Source: Deltaproteobacteria bacterium (GTDB lineage: Bacteria; Desulfobacterota; DSM-4660; Desulfatiglandales; HGW-15). Taken from it: a DNA stretch of 49,006 nt. The stretch spans positions 1 through 49,006 of the forward strand of contig JAFGFY010000052.1 in assembly GCA_016930795.1 (NCBI GenBank). Direction: 5' to 3'. This document shows positions 25,501 to 32,908 of this stretch, piece by piece. The notes under the pieces are model-generated. The model ran no database searches. It saw nothing but the letters and a program-made list of their open reading frames with translations, and was not told where the DNA came from. The translations under genes and the position numbers were made by a program. How positions within the stretch are numbered: position 1 is the first letter of the stretch; every line of letters starts with the position of its first letter.

Positions 25501-25898
25501 TCCCCATCCGGCGTCCAACCATACACCTGGTTGTCATATCCCCAACGTGGCGCCAGTGGTCCACGTGCCGGATAGTACGTGAGTCGCTTGGGTATTCCCC
25601 CCTCTGAAGGGATCACGTAGACCTGCTCGTCACCGTCATACTGTCCAGTAAATGCTATCCATTTGCCATCCGGTGAAAATTTAGGAAACAATTCCTGTCC
25701 TGGATGCGCGGTAAGACGCACGGCAATATCCCCCGTGACGGGCACTTTCCACAAATCCCCCCCATAACAAAACACCACTGTATCCGCATGAATGTCCGGA
25801 AACCGCAATAGTTTCGTTTGAGCAAACAGAGGACCGGCTGTCAGCAAAACGCTCAAAAGTAATATAATGGATAGTTTTTTGGAAGAACGTAAGTTCAT
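22584..25898 (-). CDS. tricorn protease homologue (secreted S41 peptidase)
   Basis: 1104 residues. Signal peptide at 1-26 (LSIILLLSVLLTAGPLFAQ). Two beta propellers built from WD/PD40-type repeats occupy ~residues 30-640 (e.g. FPKFSPDGKWIAFTGQYDGD). A Lys/Glu-rich insert follows near 560-590, then a helical C1 segment with SELNAGHCYIAGGD (catalytic His), a PDZ domain (~780-860) and the S41 core with NGGGNVSQWI and SASDGDIFPYYF (nucleophile Ser next to Asp) and KRTWGGVIG. Archaeal tricorn is a cytosolic peptide-degrading complex; this bacterial form is exported, probably periplasmic. Its start ATG overlaps the stop of a small membrane-protein gene (ATGA), suggesting coupled translation. Confidence 0.93.
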   Translation of the reverse strand: MNLRSSKKLSIILLLSVLLTAGPLFAQTKLLRFPDIHADTVVFCYGGDLWKVPVTGDIAVRLTAHPGQELFPKFSPDGKWIAFTGQYDGDEQVYVIPSEGGIPKRLTYYPARGPLAPRWGYDNQVYGWTPDGEKVLFRSLRDADEGSVLTALYTVNVEGGLPVKLPMPTSGAGDFSSDGKQIVYSPLFRDFRTWKRYEGGWAQDLYIFDLNSHEVRKIAPGKRTERDPMWIGNTIYFASDREGTLNLYAYNVDSDELTQITRSTEWDVRWPSSDNHSRIVYELNGELQVYDIASEQDRKISITVPDDGLAMRPSRYSAEKNIEDFQLSPKGERALFVARGDVFTTPIEKGPVRNLTNSSNAHDKWARWSPDGNKIAFISDLTSEDQVYVIDQDGTAKPEQLTSELKVMLYAPEWAPDGKRLAFSDKDGRLYVLNVADKKVVTIADDAYGMIDDYAWSANGGHLAFSMADSNLYRSIYIWSVADGQVRRVTGTYFNEYNPVWDTEGNYLYYLSERQFAPQISTVEWNFATNCQTNIFALALRKDVKQLFPPESDEVTIGEKKEDKIEKKGEEGENKDKKEKKKKEYIKIDFDGLVERVASVPIESKNINGFSVTKDKLVYMTSGAGFYGRDSYEKSNLHIFTLEKRKDTVLVEDISKYALAADGNKVMVQQEKTYNLYDVKPGANGEAKDKKTISTKELMMDRVPAQEWEEIYNEVWRRYRDFFYVQNMNGYDWKAIGDQYRTWLKHVAHRSDLNYVLGEMVSELNAGHCYIAGGDFEIPDRPKVGLPGARFELDKDAERYQISTIFRGNNEEAKYHAPLMEVGVDAKIGDYVLAIDGEELKGNDNPYRLLQHKTDPVTLTLNPKPTFKDARKMTYRPITSEANLLYLEWVRKNREKITDMTDGRVGYMHIPDMGSDGIYEFIKWFYPQIRKEGLIVDVRSNGGGNVSQWIIERLDTNLLGTRFDYASDMPETYPSTVFYGHKVCLINETSASDGDIFPYYFRESGLGPLVGKRTWGGVIGINDQGPLLDGGQVYVPQNSTNDENGKYIIEGHGVDPDIEVENDPKSVLEGRDPQLERGVQEVLKMMTEKPMKLPPRPADPIKTR

Positions 25899-26056
25899 GA
25901 CTCTACCTCCAATCTAAAGTGTGAGAATGGGTAATCTTTTATAGCACTCCAGACCTCCAATAACAACCACATCAACAATGAAAAAACAAGGCAGGCTATG
26001 TTAAAACGTAAGACATACTTGAATACTCCAATTTCTTGTTCGGGTGTTCCATTCAT
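25895..26056 (-). CDS. small single-span membrane protein, coupled to the tricorn gene
   Basis: 53 residues: a polar head (MNGTPEQEIGVFKYVLR), one hydrophobic segment (FNIACLVFSLLMWLLLEVW, ~residues 18-36) and a charged tail. AAAGGAGAG stands directly before ATG 26056. Its TGA overlaps the tricorn ATG in an ATGA, the classic coupling signal. I recognise no family. A membrane anchor, regulator or leader-type coupling peptide for the exported protease are the options. Confidence 0.72.
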   Translation of the reverse strand: MNGTPEQEIGVFKYVLRFNIACLVFSLLMWLLLEVWSAIKDYPFSHFRLEVES

Positions 26057-26288
26057 CTCTCCTTTCAAAACCTACCTGCATAAGCGGTTGCCATAGCAGC
26101 GCAACTGGGCTAGGATAGCTCTATATTTCGTCTGATGGCTCGCAAACTACAATCGTTGATAACTTATTGATTATTAGATAGATATTGCATAACGGATTTC
26201 TAGGGCCGACGGCTACAGCCTTGATTCAGAATGATCTTAACTTGGAATAATGCGGGCTGTCCATTAAGATAGCATTCTACGAGAGACT

Positions 26289-26855
26289 ATGAAACAAGTA
26301 TATGTAAAAACACGGAAAGAATGGAGAAACTGGCTCAATCAAAATCATGATAAGAGCAACGGCATCTGGCTGGTTTTTTACAAGAAGCATGCGGGTAAGG
26401 CCACGCTCGAATATGATGAGGCCGTTGAAGAAGCTTTGTGTTTTGGTTGGATAGACAGCATCATCAAGAAAATCGATGATGAAAAGTATGTGAGAAAGCT
26501 GACACCTCGTCACGCTGATAGCCGATGGTCGGAATTAAACAAGAACCGCATCACCAAACTCAAGGAGCAAGGCCTTTTAACTAAAGCCGGCATTGTGAAG
26601 GTACGGGAGGCAAAAACATCCGGGCTGTGGAACAAATCAGATAAACCACAAATACCATTGAACGCCCTCGAGGAATTGGAGTCAGCACTAGCAACAAACA
26701 AAAAGGCGAAGAGTTTCTACGATCAACTGGCTCCTTCCTATCAAAAGCGGTTTGTCGGCTGGATATCAGCTGCCAAGCGGAAGGAGACAAAAGAGCGACG
26801 ACTGAGAGAGTCCATTGCTCTTCTTGAGCACGGTGAGAGATTAGGCATGAAATAG
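26289..26855 (+). CDS. YdeI/OmpD-associated family protein
   Basis: 188 residues, cytosolic. The N-terminal block RKEWRNWLNQNH...GIWLVFYKKHAG and TLEYDEAVEEALCFGWIDS, then YVRKLTPRHADSRWSELNKN and the C-terminal SYQKRFVGWISAAKRKETKERR, identify the YdeI/OmpD-associated family (DUF1905-like N-part, bacteriocin-protection annotation). The biochemical role is unknown. It is a lone plus-strand gene with weak upstream signals (ACGAGAGACT before the ATG). Confidence 0.85.
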   Translation: MKQVYVKTRKEWRNWLNQNHDKSNGIWLVFYKKHAGKATLEYDEAVEEALCFGWIDSIIKKIDDEKYVRKLTPRHADSRWSELNKNRITKLKEQGLLTKAGIVKVREAKTSGLWNKSDKPQIPLNALEELESALATNKKAKSFYDQLAPSYQKRFVGWISAAKRKETKERRLRESIALLEHGERLGMK

Positions 26856-27063
26856 ATTTTGAGAATGAGTTTGAGATCATTAAGCCGAGTTGTCAAACAT
26901 GGACAAAATATGTTGTTCCTTGGGCTATATCAATAAAACGTCGCTGTGCTATACCAAAAGCAGTGGACCTTGAGCGGATGCTTTTTAAGACCAAAAAAGA
27001 AATGGGATAAAACCGCCGAAAGGTCATCGGCTTTTTGCTTCGTTATCTGTGGAGGATAATTGC

Positions 27064-27702
27064 ATGATGAAAACAAAAGAATGGGCAGCGGCACGAGGCA
27101 TAGACACGCAGGAGGTTTTACCGCCCATAGAGGATTACGATGAACCATACAAACGAACCGCCGAGGAAATTGCTGTTCGCACGATCATCCTTCATGCGGT
27201 TGCCGCAGCCGGCCATGGAGTAGATCGCGGACCTATCATTGAATGGTTCAAGAACCAGAGTATTTGGGATCAGGTATCACCTCGCGAGAAAGCCTTCCTT
27301 CTATCACAAAAACCAAGCAGATTATTGGAGGAAGATCGAAGAGGGGCTCGATGGCTTCAAGAGGCGCAATGGGCATTATTGTGGACCATTCAAAAGGTCG
27401 AGACTATTGGCTTACCCACCAAAACCTGTGATACCACGAAACTGGCTAAAGAGATAATGCCAGGGCTTGGTGATGATATTCAACCATTCATTTCCTCTGC
27501 AAAGCTCAGACCTACACCGACAGTTCGTGCGGAGGATGAACGTGTTTTCAGACTTCAGTTCGAGGCTCAACAAGCATACGAGCTGGATGCAATGCCGGAT
27601 GATCTAGTCTATGGCGTTTCATTCCAGCGCCATTATGCCTTTGAATGGCTACGCAGTGGAGATGATTGGGATGATGTGAAGACAAACACCCTAATGAGCT
27701 AG
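27064..27702 (+). CDS. DUF4272 domain protein
   Basis: About 212 residues. The pattern TAEEIAVRTIILHAVAAAG, REKAFLLSQ, RRGARWLQEAQWALLWTIQKV, and the C-terminal DLVYGVSFQRHYAFEWL followed by DDWDDV fits DUF4272, a family of unknown function often found near toxin/immunity or phage loci. GGAGG at 27051-27055 places the start at ATG 27064; the frame opens at GTG 27049. No partner gene is seen next to it. Confidence 0.82.
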   Translation: MMKTKEWAAARGIDTQEVLPPIEDYDEPYKRTAEEIAVRTIILHAVAAAGHGVDRGPIIEWFKNQSIWDQVSPREKAFLLSQKPSRLLEEDRRGARWLQEAQWALLWTIQKVETIGLPTKTCDTTKLAKEIMPGLGDDIQPFISSAKLRPTPTVRAEDERVFRLQFEAQQAYELDAMPDDLVYGVSFQRHYAFEWLRSGDDWDDVKTNTLMS

Positions 27703-27856
27703 TGTCATATCTCAAAAGAAACTCACATCATTACATATTCGATATAGATCCGTGAGTAACAAGGAGGCCTCTTCTATTCGCTCTGGATCTATTGAGGATA
27801 ATAAAAGCTGTTTCTGATACACGATACTAGGAGATCACAGAATCGGAGGGGTCCCA

Positions 27857-27964
27857 CTATTTGACCTTCAATCTACCCAGCTTTATGGCGTTTTCAGGAC
27901 AGACTTCATGATAGCAAAAACAACGGAAATGATATGTGAAGAAACCTTGTCGATCTGAATCAGA
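27857..27964 (-). pseudogene. C-terminal remnant of a ferredoxin-like (DUF362-type) gene
   Basis: The minus strand reads FFTYHFRCFCYHEVCPENAI, then KLGRLKVK and a stop at 27857-27859. The CFCYHEVCP arrangement is that of the second cluster motif of DUF362/ferredoxin-type proteins. The remnant runs straight out of the uppP 3' end in another frame and has no start or upstream body, so a deletion or rearrangement fused the two. Confidence 0.55.
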
Positions 27965-28949
27965 TCATGTGAGTCGCGAGCAAAACGGCCGTTACTATAC
28001 CTAAGCCCACCCGATAGTAACCAAAGAGGGCCAAGCCGTGACGCTCTAGATAGGTCACCATCCATTTTACCGAGATGATAGCTGAGACAAAAGCGAACAC
28101 GAGGCCTATGGCGAGAGAGGGGACATCGAAGGTCTGTAACATAACCTCTCCATGCGCGATGGCGTCGTAGACAGTGGCCGCGCCAAGAGTCACCATCCCG
28201 AGTAGGAAGCTATACTCAACGGCAGCCGGCATAGACAGTCCCACTAACAGACCTCCAACAATTGTGACTAGGCTTCGGCTAACACCCGGCCACATGGCAA
28301 TGCATTGAGCAAAACCAATGACCAGGGCCAACTGCCAAGTCAGGTTGTCGAAGGAGATACCGCTATGGATCTGACGGAGACCAATATAATTCCTCCAACT
28401 CACGGCAAGTATTGCTAAACCACCTATAAACCAGGCTATCACCACCGGCCAGGGCCCAAAGAGGTGCGTCTTGATGGTTTCGTTAAACAGAAGTCCAATT
28501 ATGGCAGCGGGTAGAAACCCGGCAGCCATATTAAGCAGCAACCGGCGGCCGACGGGATCCTTTCCCATCAGACCTCGAGTCATCTGTATAACGCGTCTGA
28601 AATACAATCCCAGTACGGCGATGATGGCGCCCCATTGGATGCAAATAGTATAGGCATCTGAAGCCTTTTTGGCCTGCTGCTTGATCTCTGACGTTCCAGA
28701 CCTAGACTCACCAATGCCCATGATCCGTTCCGCTATCAGCAAGTGACCGGTGGAGCTGATCGGCAAATACTCTGTGAGACCTTCAACCACTCCGAGGATT
28801 ACTGCCTGTCCCTTTGTCATCCCCTTTTTGCCGCCATCTGTTGCTAGGAAGGATGCGGTGTCACTCTGCGATGAAGCGATTGAGATGCAACTCAACAACC
28901 AAAGGGATACCCATATCAGATGTGAGATGATGTATTTTCTGTGCCGCAT
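27960..28949 (-). CDS. uppP: undecaprenyl-diphosphatase
   Basis: 329 residues, polytopic membrane protein. Catalytic region 1 is EGLTEYLPISSTGHLL and region 2 is PGVSRSLVTIVGG, both diagnostic for UppP/BacA, which recycles undecaprenyl pyrophosphate for cell-wall and O-antigen synthesis. Most homologues are ~265-280 residues; this one has an extra ~45 residues in front with a signal-like hydrophobic segment (LIWVSLWLLSCISIASS). A later start at ATG for MTKGQAVILG would give the usual length, so the extension may not be translated. Confidence 0.93.
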   Translation of the reverse strand: MRHRKYIISHLIWVSLWLLSCISIASSQSDTASFLATDGGKKGMTKGQAVILGVVEGLTEYLPISSTGHLLIAERIMGIGESRSGTSEIKQQAKKASDAYTICIQWGAIIAVLGLYFRRVIQMTRGLMGKDPVGRRLLLNMAAGFLPAAIIGLLFNETIKTHLFGPWPVVIAWFIGGLAILAVSWRNYIGLRQIHSGISFDNLTWQLALVIGFAQCIAMWPGVSRSLVTIVGGLLVGLSMPAAVEYSFLLGMVTLGAATVYDAIAHGEVMLQTFDVPSLAIGLVFAFVSAIISVKWMVTYLERHGLALFGYYRVGLGIVTAVLLATHMI

Positions 28950-29458
28950 ATGTTCTTCTCGAGGTTTGGGTGATCTATTAATGCCAGAAACGGCAATATT
29001 TATAAATCATTCAATACGAGTATGTAGACTGATGAGATTGAGAAAATGGAAGAGTCTCATCAATCGTAACCCCTTTTTTCTTTTGAAGAAGTTGTTTTGT
29101 CTTAGGGCGGCTATAAGAAGTATTCGGAAGGGGTGAGTTGTCCTCGGGAACAGGCCGGAAGATCCGGAGAATGAGTCGCACAGTCAAATGCCTCCTGCTT
29201 GAGCCGGAGTTGTAAAAACGGCCCAAGACCTTTGAAGATACCTGCAGCAGATTAGATTAAGTAGAAGGACGTCAGCAAATGTTCCTGAATATTCATAGTA
29301 TATCAAAGAAAAATTCATCCGTAAAGCTGACTATGACGCCAAGCCCTGAACAATCAAAACAGACTTTAACACTGTTTTATGATCAATGCATTTCTGAAGA
29401 ATCCGTCTGATAACCTGAAGATGGACGGCGGGCCGCGGAGGACGATCTGCAGGTATCT
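28950..29458. other. gene-free interval with a 16-bp inverted repeat
   Basis: About 510 bases without a gene. TTGAAGATACCTGCAG (29232-29247) and its exact complement (29447-29462) form an inverted repeat about 200 bases apart; the right copy supplies the stop codon of the glycosyltransferase gene. A GATGAGA/TCTCATC hairpin lies near 29030-29062. No ORF of interest. Confidence 0.45.
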
Positions 29459-30373
29459 TCAATCTTGTCTGACTTGCCGTGATTGCCTGAGGACCTTTCC
29501 AACAAGATCTGGTGAGGTCTCTTCGCTTTGAATAACTCTTACAGCCGGGCCGAGAGGGTTCCATTGAGGAACGGAGCCTCTTTTGAAAAGGGCGATGGTC
29601 GGTGTGCCGAGCATGGCGGACAAATGGGTGATACCGCTGTCATGCCCCACATAGAGGGAGGCCTTCCCTAGCAGAGATATCAGGTCTTTTATCTCAGGGT
29701 AGAAGAGGATTTGCGTATTTTTATGGTGGATATTTTCAGTGAAGAACGGATAGAGTCTCTCCTCTGCTGGACCGAGCAGAACCACGAAATCATGTCCGCC
29801 CAATAAAGGGGCTTTGCTTGATTCATCGATCAACTCGATCCAAAAATCTGGGGGATGGTTCTTGATCTGTCCACCCGATCCGGGATGAAACACTATCTTA
29901 GGCTGTCGGATCAGAACTGGCTCCGGATGCAAGAGAGCGCGATTGCGGGCAGCCTTCAAGGCCTTTTCGGGATCTGCCGGTAACCCCGCCTTTTCAATGC
30001 ATTCAGCCAAATACCTGGCTACGTGAATCCCTGTTCTCTCCGGTGGAAAGGCCGGGAAGAGATGGATTGAAGCAGTAGGCAGGTAGAACCTCAAATTTTT
30101 CTCAACAGTCCCCTCCGGATCATTAAGGAAGGCGACTACCCGATCCACGCGGGGAATAGTTAAAGAGAGATGTCCATCATATTGCTCTAAAAATAATCGA
30201 TGCCATCCGGGGCCTTCATAGTCAATGGATTGCCCGACATAAGGACTTAAGATGTCGAGGGACGGCTGTCTGCACACCAGCACCACATCTGTGGAAGCAC
30301 TCATCTGAACCATCGCAGGCACTAACATCAGAGTATCACCCAGGGCGGCTGGTCTGATGATCAGGGCTCTCAT
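29459..30373 (-). CDS. glycosyltransferase family 9 (heptosyltransferase-like)
   Basis: 304 residues, peripheral cytosolic enzyme. The N-terminus MRALIIRPAALGDTLMLVPA is the GT9 opening; HPGSGGQIKNHPPDFWIEL and YVGHDSGITHLSAMLGTPTIALF are the sugar-nucleotide-binding parts. It would add heptose or a related sugar to lipid A core or a glycan. It is slightly short for GT9 (often ~330-350), and the stop lies within an inverted repeat, so the end may have been altered by a rearrangement. It stands alone on the minus strand. Confidence 0.88.
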   Translation of the reverse strand: MRALIIRPAALGDTLMLVPAMVQMSASTDVVLVCRQPSLDILSPYVGQSIDYEGPGWHRLFLEQYDGHLSLTIPRVDRVVAFLNDPEGTVEKNLRFYLPTASIHLFPAFPPERTGIHVARYLAECIEKAGLPADPEKALKAARNRALLHPEPVLIRQPKIVFHPGSGGQIKNHPPDFWIELIDESSKAPLLGGHDFVVLLGPAEERLYPFFTENIHHKNTQILFYPEIKDLISLLGKASLYVGHDSGITHLSAMLGTPTIALFKRGSVPQWNPLGPAVRVIQSEETSPDLVGKVLRQSRQVRQD

Positions 30374-30846
30374 CTGAGATATGTCCTTTCAAAAACGGAA
30401 AAGGCTCCGGCATCCCTTACTCCAGGGGAATTTTCCGCCAAATCGGTCAAGTGACTCTTCTTTCTCTTAGAGTTTCGCATCAAATGTATATCTCTTATAG
30501 GCCTCTGCTTCAATCTATTGGATCCGGAGCAGGGTCATCAAGTCTTTTTTTGAAAAAAGCCAGTTCACAGTATCCTTTAGGGAACATTTTGGGAGGAATG
30601 TGTGATTATGTGCACATCTGAACTGAGGGAAATCCCCTATGTGGTTGAGTCTTTTCGGTGAATCGGGCATTTTCATTGCTGCCTGAGCGCCTGAAACGTC
30701 CCGGTATTCCTGGCTTTGATAAACAAGGCCGGTTTGCATTCATTGGCTTTTATCAAACACTCGAGATCAATGGCGTTTTGGCATAAATTTTGCTGGTTTG
30801 ATCGATAACCATACCGGCAAGACCACCCTAAACTTTAAAGGATGCA
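30374..30846. other. intergenic stretch with one doubtful ORF
   Basis: About 470 bases. A minus-strand frame (30515-30739, 74 codons) contains KRLNHIGDFPQFRCAHNHTFLPKC but has no ribosome-binding site and no family I know. A-rich sequence and AAAGGA near 30837-30842 belong to the next gene. Otherwise nothing seen. Confidence 0.3.
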
Positions 30847-31212
30847 ATGATGAAAGAGATCACACCGCCCAATACTATGGAGAATGAAACATTTGAGAGC
30901 AACCCATTGTCCCCTCACTATCATAGCGTAGAATTTTCCATACAGGGTGTGGAGCTTGCATATCAATTCAAGCTTTGGAATATCTCCTCAACTCCCATGT
31001 GTGTTCTAGTAAAAGAAGACTCTGCTATTTTGCCTAATCTAAAAGAAGGCGACACACTGGATTTGAAATTCTACTCCAGTGGAACGAGTTATTCCACCGC
31101 CTCCCTGAAAACAAGGATCCGACACATCACAAGGGATCAGGGAAGATTCAGAGGACACTATCTTGTGGCCCTGGAAATCCAAGAAACCCCTTGTCCGAAG
31201 AGCATCCACTAA
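30847..31212 (+). CDS. PilZ-like domain protein
   Basis: 121 residues. The core YHSVEFSIQGVELAYQFKLWNIS, MCVLVKEDSAIL, LKEGDTLDLKFYS and YLVALEIQE has the strand pattern of a PilZ-type beta barrel, as seen in short Desulfobacterota proteins so annotated. The c-di-GMP motifs (RxxxR and D/NxSxxG) are not clear: NISSTP replaces the second, so ligand binding is doubtful. AAAGGA before ATG 30847/30850 fixes the start. The next gene (TPR) follows within 25-60 bases, probably in one operon. Confidence 0.6.
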   Translation: MMKEITPPNTMENETFESNPLSPHYHSVEFSIQGVELAYQFKLWNISSTPMCVLVKEDSAILPNLKEGDTLDLKFYSSGTSYSTASLKTRIRHITRDQGRFRGHYLVALEIQETPCPKSIH

Positions 31213-31235
31213 CAATCACTGTTTAAGGGTAACAA

Positions 31236-31601
31236 ATGATATCTAAACGGTACCAGATAATAGGAGGGTGTATGCAAGCGATACAAAGCGATGCAAAGGT
31301 GAGTAAAAAAAGGCCGGATCTTGCTGTTCTCTGGAATAACAAAGGTGCTGAATTTTTTAGGAATAATAGATTTGAGGAAGCAAAGGCAGCATTCAATCAA
31401 GCCAAGGTTATTAAGCCCAATCTTGTCCCTGCGTTATACAATCTGGCTAATGTATACGTGATAGAGGGGAAAAGAAAAGAGGCTATCTTCCTTCTGCAAA
31501 AAGCCATCGAGACCGATCCAAATTTCAAAGACACCGTGAAGAAATCCAGTTGTTTCGACAAGCTGAGGAATGACCAGGATTTCATGAAGCTCATTAACTG
31601 A
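31236..31601 (+). CDS. tetratricopeptide repeat protein
   Basis: 121 residues (or 109 if ATG 31272, just after GGAGG, is used). Two or three TPR units are visible: LAVLWNNKGAEFFRNNRFEE, AKAAFNQAKVIKPNLVPALY and LANVYVIEGKRKEAIFLLQK, followed by KAIETDPNF. A final KLRNDQDFMKLI is common at the end of such proteins. TPRs mediate protein contacts; the partner could be the PilZ-like protein encoded just upstream. A strong terminator follows. Confidence 0.85.
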   Translation: MISKRYQIIGGCMQAIQSDAKVSKKRPDLAVLWNNKGAEFFRNNRFEEAKAAFNQAKVIKPNLVPALYNLANVYVIEGKRKEAIFLLQKAIETDPNFKDTVKKSSCFDKLRNDQDFMKLIN

Positions 31602-31633
31602 AGGTTTAGTGATCGCCAGATAAAAAATTCGGA

Positions 31634-31680
31634 GGAGACATCCCCAACGATCCTTTTGGGGTTGTCTCCTCTTTTTTTTT
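31634..31680 (+). terminator. rho-independent terminator
   Basis: The stem GGAGACATCCCC/GGGGTTGTCTCC (one internal mismatch pair) is followed by CTCTTTTTTTTT. It closes the PilZ-like/TPR operon. Confidence 0.92.
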
Positions 31681-31754
31681 GTAGTAAAACAGCCGTATTC
31701 AATATGAATCGGAGCTGACATTTTAGATCATTGAGACTCACCTTCTACTGCCCC

Positions 31755-31906
31755 GGTCATGGGATCAAATCAAAGCTGTAAGGTATACGTCCTGGAAGAC
31801 AAGGAGAGGTCCTTATTGTCTTCAGCTTGAGCCCCAAGCCTTCCTACGGTGTTCTAACCTCAAGAGTAGACCCCATGACCAAAGCGTGAGAGTGACTCAT
31901 AAACGC
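31755..31906 (+). promoter_or_regulatory. structured leader, possible riboswitch
   Basis: A 9-bp closing stem, GGTCATGGG (31755-31763) with CCCATGACC (31872-31880), encloses a hairpin GAAGACAAGGA/TCC..TTGTCTTC (31795-31823) and a short hairpin GCTTG/CAAGC (31825-31839). A further hairpin, GCGTGAG/CTCA..CGC (31884-31906), follows. The set forms a multi-branched fold about 60 bases before the gene at 31965. I cannot assign it to a known riboswitch class. Confidence 0.5.
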
Positions 31907-31964
31907 CAAAGGGGTTCTGTGGGAGGGGATTTCCAGGGAAGACACCACTTCGGGAGAAGATCAA

Positions 31965-32399
31965 ATGACCCATGAGGACAGAGGACACTATGCTGCCAAG
32001 CATCCACCGGGCCGAAGCGCGAATCAGAAGATCGTGGACGCTTTGACTTCCGCCGTTTCAGACAACACGATTCCCTGTGCTGTTGCATTTAAAGTCGCCA
32101 CTGAGCTAGATGAGTCCTCTGAGGAAGTCGGATTTACTATCGACACGCTTGAATATACCATCACCCAATGCCAGTTGGGTCTTTTCGGCTATGGTCCGGA
32201 GAAAAGGAAAATCAAACCGGCCGACTCTGTTTCTCCCGCATTAGAAAAGGCTATTAAGAAGGCGCTGATCCATGATCGGCTTCCCTGTGTCTCCGCCTGG
32301 GGTATCGCTAAAAGGTTCGGCCTTGGCAAATTGTCGGTTGCTTCAGCCTGCGAGACTCTCGGAATCAAGATTTCTCCTTGCCAGTTAGGGGCATTCTAA
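31965..32399 (+). CDS. duplicated PC...CQLG(x)F protein of unknown function
   Basis: 144 residues made of two similar halves: residues ~22-74 (TIPCAVAFKVA ... ITQCQLGLF) and ~92-144 (RLPCVSAWGIA ... ISPCQLGAF). In each half the Cys of PC and the Cys of CQLG are 31 residues apart (38/69 and 108/139). The second half contains a helix-turn-helix-like stretch, RFGLGKLSVASACETLGIKI. Four conserved Cys in a twofold arrangement suggest a metal or cluster site in a DNA- or protein-binding fold; this is inference. GGGAG lies before the ATG. The gene is preceded by a structured leader. Confidence 0.65.
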   Translation: MTHEDRGHYAAKHPPGRSANQKIVDALTSAVSDNTIPCAVAFKVATELDESSEEVGFTIDTLEYTITQCQLGLFGYGPEKRKIKPADSVSPALEKAIKKALIHDRLPCVSAWGIAKRFGLGKLSVASACETLGIKISPCQLGAF

Positions 32400-32488
32400 C
32401 AATCAGTCATCCTCTCTTTACTGCATCAAGAATGTCCCGGCCGTGCGTTACTATCCCTCAACACACTTCGTCACATTCGTAAACTGCC

Positions 32489-32908
32489 ATGAATAAACGA
32501 AAATGGTCAACCCCTATTCTGGTGAAATACACCTTGCTCCAGCTACCCGGGCTGGCTGTGCTTGTTATTATCATGCTGTTTGTCCTGCGCTGGTTTGAGC
32601 TTCCCTCAAGTTTGCTGTGGTGCTCTGTTTTTCTCTGGGTGGCCAAAGACGTTATCCTATATCCTTTTGTGTGGCGCGCCTATGACCAACACTATAAGGA
32701 AGATGCGGATGCGATGATTGGAGCTTGTTGCATTACCAAGGAGCGAATGGCTCCTTCGGGATACGTCCTGGTGCGCGGTGAGCTTTGGAAGGCCGTATTG
32801 ACTTCCGGCAGCCGGTTTGTTGAAAAGGGAGAGCGAGTGAGAGTTCAAGAAACCCGTGGACTTACCCTCGTTGTGAGGCCCTGGGATGAGGATTGCGAGG
32901 GGCTATGA
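32489..32908 (+). CDS. NfeD-like membrane protein
   Basis: 139 residues: two adjacent transmembrane segments (LLQLPGLAVLVIIMLFVLRW and LLWCSVFLWVAKDVILYPFV) and a C-terminal NfeD OB-fold domain (GACCITKERMAPSGYVLVRG, then LWKAVL and VRVQETRGLTLVVRPW). Short NfeD proteins usually partner a stomatin-like membrane protein; none is adjacent here. Its 3' end overlaps the converging mltG gene by 6 bases. Confidence 0.85.
   Translation: MNKRKWSTPILVKYTLLQLPGLAVLVIIMLFVLRWFELPSSLLWCSVFLWVAKDVILYPFVWRAYDQHYKEDADAMIGACCITKERMAPSGYVLVRGELWKAVLTSGSRFVEKGERVRVQETRGLTLVVRPWDEDCEGL

Noticed and set aside
31890-31960. Leader segment as a molybdenum-cofactor riboswitch
   Set aside because: A few GGGA/AAGACACC-like bits are suggestive but the conserved core could not be aligned by eye.
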